From positions 558,001 to 622,000 of the forward strand of contig NZ_JAGQCW010000002.1 in the NCBI RefSeq assembly GCF_024346395.1: a stretch of DNA of 64,000 nt, read 5' to 3'. The position numbers were made by a program, and so were the translations under genes. The notes beneath the pieces are model-generated. The model was not told the origin of the DNA. It ran no database searches and saw only the letters and a program-made list of their open reading frames with translations. Origin of the DNA: Cyanobium sp. AMD-g. Its GTDB lineage: Bacteria > Cyanobacteriota > Cyanobacteriia > PCC-6307 > Cyanobiaceae. Positions 8,860-15,619 of the stretch are shown one piece after another; the stretch's first letter is position 1; each line of letters starts with the position of its first letter.

Positions 8860-9798
8860 TCAGGCGTCGTGGGGAAGGGAACTGGAACCGGGAACGTTGA
8901 CCTGGGGCGGGGGAGCCGGCACGACCGTGGGCCAGCCGCCACGGGGATTGGTCTGTTGTTCGGTGTATTCGGCAGCGGCGACGCTGAGGCCGCTCTGCAG
9001 GGGGGCGGCGGCGGCCTGCTTCAGCCAGAGGCCATGGTCTTCGGCGGTCTCGACCACCACATCGGCCTGGTTGGCGGCGAACCAGGTGCCGCTGAACTGG
9101 GAGTCACGCAGGCGGTAGCGGCCCAGGCGGGTGGGGGTGAGACTGAAATCGATCGCCCGGCCAGGGATCACATCCTGCTTGAGCCGGAAGGCCGGGATGA
9201 AGAAGCCGTGCAGGACGTCCTCGGAGACCAGCCGGAACGTGACCGGCCGATCCAGCTCCAGATGCAGCTCGGTGCTGGAGATGTTCGCGGCGGGGTAGCG
9301 GAACTCCCACGACCATTGCCGGGCGATCACCTCAACGTCTTCAGCCGGCCCCTGGCCCTTCGGGGTGCCCATCGCCATCGGCTGGGGTTCGCCCAGATGG
9401 ACATGCTCCATCGGTCCGAGCACCCCCAGCTCGGTGTTCACCTGGATGGCGTACCAGGCGATGGCCATCACCAGCACCAGCGGGATGGCGGTCCAGATCA
9501 CCTCCAGCCGGGTATTGCCCTCGATCGGCTCGGCATCGCTTTCGTCGTACTTCTCGGCGCGGTGCACGAGCATCACCCAGCCCATCACCGAGATCACCCC
9601 CAGAAACACGAAGGTGCCGATGCCGGTTTCAAAGCTGAACAGGCCATCCACCAGCGGGGCGGCATTGGAGGCCTGCACCGGCAGCCACCGGTAGGAATCG
9701 CCGGCCATCCAAATGCTGATCAGGGCCAGCAGGCCGATCCAGATGGCCAGGGCCGCCAGGGCGATAGGGCCAGGGCGGCGTGGGGTGGAGGAGGTCAT
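8860..9798 (-). CDS. ctaCII: Oxidase subunit II without CuA ligands (ARTO quinol-oxidase type)
   Basis: A 312-residue protein with two N-terminal membrane helices (IALAALAIWIGLLALISIWM and an IGTFVFLGVISVMGWVML region) and a cupredoxin domain in the periplasm or thylakoid lumen. DVLHGFFIPAFRLKQDVIPG keeps the family fold, but where cytochrome oxidases have CxExCxxxHxxM this protein has D232-S-Q234-F-S236-G-T-W-F240-A-A-N243, so every CuA ligand of that motif is replaced. That is the known signature of cyanobacterial ARTO, thought to oxidise quinol directly. The ATG at 9798 is chosen because it starts the first membrane-helix module, 11 bp after the upstream DUF2231 gene. The tail after residue 265 is Ala/Pro-rich and poorly conserved. 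Confidence 0.93.
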   Translation of the reverse strand: MTSSTPRRPGPIALAALAIWIGLLALISIWMAGDSYRWLPVQASNAAPLVDGLFSFETGIGTFVFLGVISVMGWVMLVHRAEKYDESDAEPIEGNTRLEVIWTAIPLVLVMAIAWYAIQVNTELGVLGPMEHVHLGEPQPMAMGTPKGQGPAEDVEVIARQWSWEFRYPAANISSTELHLELDRPVTFRLVSEDVLHGFFIPAFRLKQDVIPGRAIDFSLTPTRLGRYRLRDSQFSGTWFAANQADVVVETAEDHGLWLKQAAAAPLQSGLSVAAAEYTEQQTNPRGGWPTVVPAPPPQVNVPGSSSLPHDA

Positions 9799-9809
9799 GG
9801 GGAGGGGCC

Positions 9810-10433
9810 CTAAGGAAGGGCGGTGCGGAGGTTGGCTCCGCTGGCCAGGAGTTGGTCGGCGGTGATGTGGACGCCGAATTCGGCCGCCAGTTCGGCTCCG
9901 AGGGTGCCGTGCAGGCCGATCACCAGGAACAGGCCGAGCCCCACCAGCAGGTAGAGCCACTGCACCTGGCGGCCCATGTCCCGGCGCCAGAGAAAGCGCT
10001 GGTAGCCGCGCCAGACCGTCATGGCGATGATCGCCACCAGGATCGCCACCCCACCGACGCCATGCCAGAGCATGGTTTCCATGCTCTGCAGGCCGATGCT
10101 GCTGGTGACGCCGGGCAGGGGCACGGCCAGCAGCATCTCGAAGAAGCCGGCCGCCACGGTGAAGAAGCTGACGACGGCGCAAGCCAGCAGGTTGTACCAG
10201 CCGACGTCGTGGAAGCCGGCCCGGGTGATCGGCAGGGCCAGGAAACGGAATACCCGCTTCTCGATCGGGTAGAGGGCGCCGACGATGTCGAAGGCGATCG
10301 CGATCACGAACAGGCCGATCGTGAAATGAACCAGATTCGGATGGATCGGCAGGCTGTAGGGCAGGTCGTTGGGCCCCAGCCAGTCGCCCAGCTGCTGGAT
10401 CGGGGCCTCAGCCTGGAGAAGGGAGACGGCCAT
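9810..10433 (-). CDS. DUF2231 membrane protein (second of pair)
   Basis: A 207-residue protein with four predicted membrane helices. The first carries HPNLVHFTIGLFVIAIAFD, the DUF2231-type histidine helix (compare TLHPIVVHFVIAMAV in the neighbour). GLHGTLGAEL near the end echoes a second conserved His segment. Such proteins precede alternate oxidase genes in several cyanobacteria, and the paired His residues suggest heme or metal binding. That role is inferred. Its start codon shares one base with the stop of the upstream paralogue (TGATG), so the two are translationally coupled. Confidence 0.8.
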   Translation of the reverse strand: MAVSLLQAEAPIQQLGDWLGPNDLPYSLPIHPNLVHFTIGLFVIAIAFDIVGALYPIEKRVFRFLALPITRAGFHDVGWYNLLACAVVSFFTVAAGFFEMLLAVPLPGVTSSIGLQSMETMLWHGVGGVAILVAIIAMTVWRGYQRFLWRRDMGRQVQWLYLLVGLGLFLVIGLHGTLGAELAAEFGVHITADQLLASGANLRTALP

Positions 10434-10930
10434 CAGATCAACCCGGCACGGCCGGCGGCCACCACCGGCACCGTATGCAGGCCGTACACCCAGATCAGCT
10501 GGTTGCCCAGGGTGACCTGCACCACCACCAGCGCGGCCAGTACCCCACCGGCGGCCAGAAAGGGCAGCGGCAGGGTCTCGGGGTCGCGGTTGCGCAACAC
10601 GTAGCGCCAGCCGGTGAGCACCGAGAGGATGCCGGCCAACGACCAGCCCAGGGTGCTGTGCAGGTTCAGGATCGAGCGCGAGGCGCCGTAGGGATCGGCC
10701 AGGCCCGCTTCCACCTGGCCGAAGATGATCGCCACGAAGATGGCTCCTGTGGCGAAGAGCAGATTCCAGAAGCTGACTTCAAACAGATTCGGCCGCCGTA
10801 GCACAACGCCGATCAGATCGAAGACCACGCTGATCACCGCCATGGCGATGACGAAGTGGACCACGATCGGATGGAGGGTGTCCATCCAGGGCAGGTTGTG
10901 ATCATTGAGGGCTGGCAGCAGCTGCTGCAT
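10433..10930 (-). CDS. DUF2231 membrane protein (first gene of the ARTO operon)
   Basis: A 165-residue protein with four hydrophobic segments. It opens with LHPIVVHFVIAMAVISVVFD, the DUF2231 signature, and has NLHSTLGWSLAGILSVLTGW in the middle and GLHTVPVVAAG at the end. It is the promoter-proximal gene of the minus-strand operon and is paralogous to the next gene. A role in cofactor insertion or quinol delivery to ARTO is plausible but not shown by the sequence. Start choice: the ATG at 10930 is the first in frame after the divergent intergenic region. Confidence 0.8.
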   Translation of the reverse strand: MQQLLPALNDHNLPWMDTLHPIVVHFVIAMAVISVVFDLIGVVLRRPNLFEVSFWNLLFATGAIFVAIIFGQVEAGLADPYGASRSILNLHSTLGWSLAGILSVLTGWRYVLRNRDPETLPLPFLAAGGVLAALVVVQVTLGNQLIWVYGLHTVPVVAAGRAGLI

Positions 10931-11117
10931 CGGGCACCGGCCACGGTGGGCACCTTCACCTTGGCCAGACTCCGGCGGCTGGCCTGGCTCTGTGATCTTT
11001 TGCTACAGCACTGTGGCGGTACCCCGACCTGACGCGGCAACCCATCAGGCGATGGTCCCCGCATCCGGGCGGGGCAGCGCTCCCAGACCGTGAGATTGTC
11101 CCTACCTTTCAGACATC
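10931..11117. promoter_or_regulatory. Divergent intergenic region between the ARTO operon and NDH-2
   Basis: These 187 bp separate two divergently transcribed respiratory units and must hold both promoters. The stretch around 10985-11020 (GATCTTTTGCTACAGCA and neighbours) is locally AT-richer than its surroundings, but I cannot assign a clear -35/-10 pair or an operator. Confidence 0.5.
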
Positions 11118-12560
11118 GTGAGCGGCGCATCGATGCCAAAGGAACACTTCTTCCTTGAGCTTGAGCCGAGCGATGCCGAGATGAAGAGCTGGCCCCATGT
11201 GGTGATCGTGGGTGGAGGCTTTGCCGGTCTGAAGGCGGCCCACCGGCTGGCCGGCCAGCCGGTGCGGGTCACCCTGGTGGATAAGCGGAATTTCAACCTG
11301 TTTCAGCCCCTGCTCTATCAGGTGGCCTCCGGTCTTGTGTCCGAGGGCGACGTGGCGACGCCCCTGCGGCTGTTGCTCGCCAAGGCGGCCAATGTGCAGG
11401 TGCTGCTCGGTGAGGTGGTCGATCTTGATGCCGCCGCCCGGGAGGTGGTCTTCAACGATCGCCGCCTGCGCTACGACAGCCTGATTCTGGCCACCGGCTC
11501 CGGCAGCACCTACTTCGGCCATGAGGAGTGGCGCGAACTGGCACCGCCGATGAAGATCCTCGAGCACGCCGACGAGATCCGGCGCCGGGTGCTGACGGCC
11601 CTGGAGGAGGCCGAGCAGACCCCGGATCGGGAACGCTGTCGCTTCCTGCAGTCGGTGGTGGTGGTCGGCGGTGGCCCCTCCGGCTGTGAGCTGGCTGGAT
11701 CGATCAACGAGCTGATGCGCCACGCTGCAGCGCGCGACTTCCGCCAGCTGGATCCCGAACTCTGTCGGGTGCTGCTCGTGGATCCAGGCGATCGCTTGTT
11801 GCGGGCCATGGATCCGTCGCTGTCCAAAGCGGCTGGCGATTACCTCGTCTCCCGTGGCGTCGAACTGGTGCTGGGCGGCCGGGTGCTGAGCATCGAGGCG
11901 GGCCGGCTCACCGTGGCCTTCAAGGCACCGGCGCCGGGAACCCCCAGCGAGCGGGTGCTGGAGGGGGCCACCATCTGCTGGAGCGCCGGGGTGCGCGCCT
12001 CCCATCTCGGCAAACTGCTGGCGGAGCGCACCGGTTGCACGGTCGATCGCGGCGGGCGGGTGGTGGTCGAGCCCGATTTCTCGATTGCCGGCCATCCGGA
12101 GATCCGGGTGGTGGGCGACCTCTGCTCCTATGCCCACACGGTCGATGGCAAGCCCCTGCCGGGCATGGCCGGACCGGCGGTGCAGATGGGGGGCTGGGTG
12201 GCCCTGGATCTGCTGGCCCAGCTGGCGGGTCAGCGCCAGGCCCCCTTCCGCTGGTTCGACTTCGGCAGCATGGCCGTGATCGGCCCCCTCTGCGCCGTGG
12301 CTGACCTGCGGGGCCTCAAGTTCACCGGCCCCCTCGGCTGGCTGCTCTGGGGCCTGGCCCACCTGGCCTTCATGCCCGCCAACGAGAACCGCCTCACCCT
12401 GCTGACCAAGTGGCTGTGGATGATCGCCGGCCAGCGGCGGGCCAGCCTGCTGATCACCGGCCGGACCGATCAGCACATGGGTGTGGAGGTGGGCCTGGAG
12501 CGGGCGGAACGGGCGGAAGACTCCGCTCCCGAAGCCGCGGAGCAGCCGGCGGCGGCCTGA
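11118..12560 (+). CDS. Type II NAD(P)H:quinone oxidoreductase (NDH-2)
   Basis: A 480-residue two-dinucleotide-binding flavoprotein. The FAD motif is HVVIVGGGFAGLKAAHRL (about residue 27), the NADH motif is VVVVGGGPSGCELAGSI (about residue 180), and the second FAD contact is VVGDLCSYAHTVDGKPLPG. The C-terminal amphipathic segment (FTGPLGWLLWGLAHLAFMPA) matches the membrane anchor of NDH-2. It transfers electrons from NADH to plastoquinone without pumping protons. The start is uncertain: GTG at 11118 or ATG at 11133, neither with a strong ribosome binding site. It diverges from the ARTO operon, so quinone reduction and quinol oxidation may be controlled together. Confidence 0.92.
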   Translation: MSGASMPKEHFFLELEPSDAEMKSWPHVVIVGGGFAGLKAAHRLAGQPVRVTLVDKRNFNLFQPLLYQVASGLVSEGDVATPLRLLLAKAANVQVLLGEVVDLDAAAREVVFNDRRLRYDSLILATGSGSTYFGHEEWRELAPPMKILEHADEIRRRVLTALEEAEQTPDRERCRFLQSVVVVGGGPSGCELAGSINELMRHAAARDFRQLDPELCRVLLVDPGDRLLRAMDPSLSKAAGDYLVSRGVELVLGGRVLSIEAGRLTVAFKAPAPGTPSERVLEGATICWSAGVRASHLGKLLAERTGCTVDRGGRVVVEPDFSIAGHPEIRVVGDLCSYAHTVDGKPLPGMAGPAVQMGGWVALDLLAQLAGQRQAPFRWFDFGSMAVIGPLCAVADLRGLKFTGPLGWLLWGLAHLAFMPANENRLTLLTKWLWMIAGQRRASLLITGRTDQHMGVEVGLERAERAEDSAPEAAEQPAAA

Positions 12561-12564
12561 AGGC

Positions 12565-13371
12565 TCAGAGGCCGGGGCTGCTGTGCATCAGGCCCCCGTC
12601 GGCGAAGATCGTGGTGGCGGTGATGTAGCTGGCGGCGTCGCTGGCCAGGAAGCCCACCACCTTGGCGATCTCCTCCGGCTGGGCCATGCGGCCCATGGGG
12701 ATGGCGGCATTGAGCCTGGCCAGCAGCTCGGGATTGTTCATCGTGGAATCGTTGATCGGCGTGGCCACGGCACCGGGGCCCACATTGACGATCGTGATGC
12801 CATGGGGCGCCAGCTCAAGGGCAGCGGTGCGGGTGAGCATGCGCACGCCGCCCTTGGCGCAGCAATAGGGGGTGTTGTCGGGCATCGGCCAGTCCTCGTG
12901 CACCGAGGAGATGTTGATGATGCGGCCGCCTCCGCCCTGGGCAATCATCTGCTTGGCGGCGAACTGGGTGGCGAAGAAGACACCGCGCAGATTCACATCC
13001 AGCACCTTGTCGAAATTGTCCGGAGTGGTGGTGAGAATCGAGGTGCGGGTTTCGATGCCGGCGTTGTTGACCATCACATCGAGGCGGCCGTATTTCGCCA
13101 CGGTGGCATCCACCAGATGTTGCAGGTCATCGAGCTTGCCCACATCGGCCTGAACGCCGAAGCTGCAGCCTCCGTAGGCGCCGATCTCGCGCTCCAGTTC
13201 CTCAGTGGCCTCGGGATGGGAGCGGTAATCGATCACCACCTTGGCACCGAGTTCCGCCAGATACTCAACGATGGATTTACCAATACCACTATTGCCACCG
13301 GTGACGATGGCGACCTTGCCTTGCAACAGGGTGGAAAGGGCCTTGCCGGCCAGGGGGTTGGAGCTGCTCAT
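12565..13371 (-). CDS. SDR-family oxidoreductase (glucose 1-dehydrogenase-like)
   Basis: A 268-residue classical short-chain dehydrogenase. The cofactor motif is TGGNSGIG (about residue 24), followed by VNNAG, the catalytic Ser in INISSVHE and the catalytic pair in YCCAKGG (YxxxK). The sequence around SVHEDWPMPDNTPYCCAKGGV (given only as landmarks) and the FADGGL end resemble glucose 1-dehydrogenase-like SDRs. An Arg near the end of beta2 (DYRSHPE) suggests NADP preference, though this is weak evidence. The start is set at the ATG at 13371; an upstream in-frame extension is Arg/Pro-rich and not family-like. It is convergent with NDH-2, with 4 bp between the two stops. Confidence 0.9.
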   Translation of the reverse strand: MSSSNPLAGKALSTLLQGKVAIVTGGNSGIGKSIVEYLAELGAKVVIDYRSHPEATEELEREIGAYGGCSFGVQADVGKLDDLQHLVDATVAKYGRLDVMVNNAGIETRTSILTTTPDNFDKVLDVNLRGVFFATQFAAKQMIAQGGGGRIINISSVHEDWPMPDNTPYCCAKGGVRMLTRTAALELAPHGITIVNVGPGAVATPINDSTMNNPELLARLNAAIPMGRMAQPEEIAKVVGFLASDAASYITATTIFADGGLMHSSPGL

Positions 13372-13663
13372 CGGGTGGGGCCGGGAAAGGGATGTGGTGG
13401 GAAACTCACACACCCATCCTAGTGACGACGATCGAACGGGCCCACGGGCTTGATAGCGCAACACCTGAAAAATCAGGATCAGGAGACGGTGCCCTGGGCA
13501 GCGTCGTTGGCCTTCATGGTGAAGATCTTCAGGCGGCGATCATGGCGTTGATGGCTGCTCAATCAGCGCTCGTCATGGTTGGCGCTGTTGCGAAACCCGT
13601 TCATAACGCCACAACGCTGGGCGCCATCTCTAGTCTGTTCACTACGACTGTAGATCCAACCTC

Positions 13664-14584
13664 ATGGGCGGCCGTCTGTTGCAAGACCCGGAGGGAAACG
13701 GGCAGGCCGCCGCTTCGGTGGCGAAGGGCGCGGCCCTGCTGGTGGCAGCGTTCCTGGCGAACACACTCCAGAGTGCGTTGGCGCGGGCGGTGGGTGCCGA
13801 CATGGACGCGTTGACGTTCACCTGGCTCACCTTTGTTCTGGCACTGGTCCTGCTGATTCCGTTGCTGGTTGTGCGCGGCGGTCGCGATCTGCCCACCGCT
13901 GTATTGCCCCTGCATCTGCTTCGTGGCGGCATGGGCATGGGGGGCTTCCTGCTGTTCATGGCCGCCGCCAAGCTGGTGAATCTGGTCAATGCCAATGTCC
14001 TTCTGAATACGACGCCAATGTTCATACCGTTGCTGGCCTGGCTGGTTCTCAAGCAACGCATTCCTGCCAATCTCTGGAAGGCGTTGGCGGTCGGATTTGC
14101 CGGCATGGTGATTGTTGTTCAGCCCAATGCGAGCCTCCTTGACAAGCCCGGCGATCTGCTTGGTCTGGCGGCCGGATTCGTCTGCGCCATTGAGTTTCTG
14201 GCTGTGAAAGCGCTGGGCAGGAGCGAGTCTGCCTTTACCCAGCTTGCCTATTTTCTGGTGATCGGCAGCCTGACATCCAGTCTGATGATGGTGGGGCGTT
14301 TTCAGAGCATCACAGCGGATCAACTCCTGGTGGTACTGGCCTCGGCCATCTGCTTGCTGAGCTTCCAGTTGCTGTTGATCCGCGCCTACAGTTTTGCGGA
14401 TCCAAGCACCATCGGGGCCTTTCAGTATTCGTCCGTGATCTTCGCTGGCTTGATCGGTTGGATCTGGTTTGCTCAGATTCCGAATCTTGGGGTGGTGGTG
14501 GGCACCGTGCTGATCTGCACCGGTGGCGTGCTCAGCCTGGTCTGGCAGAACCCGCCGCGACCGACCCCTGATTTGAGCGCCTGA
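13664..14584 (+). CDS. EamA/DMT-superfamily membrane transporter
   Basis: A 306-residue protein with about ten hydrophobic helices in two halves, as in EamA exporters. Landmarks are LARAVGADMDALTFTW in the first helix loop, LNTTPMFIPLLAWLVLKQRI (the conserved end of the first EamA repeat) and AYSFADPSTIGAFQYSSVIF, the equivalent of the second repeat. Family members export amino acids, nucleotides or other metabolites; the substrate is not predictable here. About 290 bp of non-coding DNA precede it, and no operon partner is evident. Confidence 0.88.
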   Translation: MGGRLLQDPEGNGQAAASVAKGAALLVAAFLANTLQSALARAVGADMDALTFTWLTFVLALVLLIPLLVVRGGRDLPTAVLPLHLLRGGMGMGGFLLFMAAAKLVNLVNANVLLNTTPMFIPLLAWLVLKQRIPANLWKALAVGFAGMVIVVQPNASLLDKPGDLLGLAAGFVCAIEFLAVKALGRSESAFTQLAYFLVIGSLTSSLMMVGRFQSITADQLLVVLASAICLLSFQLLLIRAYSFADPSTIGAFQYSSVIFAGLIGWIWFAQIPNLGVVVGTVLICTGGVLSLVWQNPPRPTPDLSA

Positions 14585-14644
14585 CGTCGCCACGGCCGGC
14601 GCTCTCCCTTTGACTGGCACCCTCACTCGGGCGATTGGCCGGCG

Positions 14645-15619
14645 ATGACGTTGCCCCACATCGAGAGCATCGGCTTCACCAGTGCCGATGCCGAAGCCAG
14701 CGCCGCGTTCTTCGTCGAGGCCCTGGGCTTGCAACGGTGTGGCCAGGCCCGAATCGTGGATGGTGGCCCCTACACCACCCTGGTGGGCCTGCCCGGTGCC
14801 CGCCTCAAGCTGCTGCGGCTGGCCATCGGCGCGGAGGTGCTGGAGCTCACTGAGGTGCTCGCGCTGCCCCCCGGAACCCGCCCTGGTCGGCCGGTCCCGG
14901 CCGATTCCCGCAGCAACGACTGTTGGTTTCAGCACGGCTGCCTGGTGGTGAACGACATGGCGGCAGCCCTGGCCCTGTTGCAGCCAGCCGTTGCGGCCGG
15001 GCGGATCACGCCGATCTCCACGGCGCCCCAGAGGCTGCCGGACTGGAACACGGCCGCCGCCGGCATTGAGGCCTACAAGTTCCGTGACCCGGAGGGCCAT
15101 CCGCTGGAGCTGCTGCAGTTCCCGCCCGACAAGGGGGAGCCCCGCTGGCATGTGGAGGCGCCCGGGCCGCTGCTGGGCCTCGACCACAGCGCCATCGGCA
15201 TCGCCGACACCGCCGCCAGCGGCCGCTTCTACCGCGAGCTCCTGGGCCTGGCCGCCGGCGGCGACGGCGTCAACAGCGGCCCGGAGCAGGACGGGCTCGA
15301 CGGTCTGGTGGGCACCCGGGTGCACATCACCGGCCACCGCTGCCCCAGCGGCGCCGGCGTCGAGTGCCTCGACTACCGCGAACCCGGCGGCGGCCGGCCG
15401 ATGCCCGCCGACCAGGGCCTCCAGGACCTGGCCCACTGGCAGCTGCGCCTGCGGGTGGCCGACCTGGAGGCGATCGCCGCTCGGGCCGAGGCCCTCGGCG
15501 GCCGCCTGGTCTCCGGCGGGATCATCCCGTTGGGGGATCAGGCGGAGTGGCTTGGGGCTGGTCGGGCCCTGCAGCTGGCCGATCCGGATGGCCATCGGCT
15601 GCAGCTGCTGCAGGGCTGA
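14645..15619 (+). CDS. Two-domain VOC (glyoxalase/dioxygenase fold) protein
   Basis: A 324-residue protein with two vicinal-oxygen-chelate modules. The first spans about residues 1-160 (IGFTSADAEASAAFFVEALG to FRDPEGHPLELLQFP), the second about residues 178-324 (LDHSAIGIADTAASGRFYRE to LADPDGHRLQLLQ). Both end in the DP[ED]GHxL[EQ]LLQ pattern that supplies a metal-ligand Glu or Gln in this fold. The enzyme class (lyase, dioxygenase or binding protein) cannot be told. Its last 98 bp overlap, in antisense, the 3' end of glgX. Confidence 0.82.
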   Translation: MTLPHIESIGFTSADAEASAAFFVEALGLQRCGQARIVDGGPYTTLVGLPGARLKLLRLAIGAEVLELTEVLALPPGTRPGRPVPADSRSNDCWFQHGCLVVNDMAAALALLQPAVAAGRITPISTAPQRLPDWNTAAAGIEAYKFRDPEGHPLELLQFPPDKGEPRWHVEAPGPLLGLDHSAIGIADTAASGRFYRELLGLAAGGDGVNSGPEQDGLDGLVGTRVHITGHRCPSGAGVECLDYREPGGGRPMPADQGLQDLAHWQLRLRVADLEAIAARAEALGGRLVSGGIIPLGDQAEWLGAGRALQLADPDGHRLQLLQG

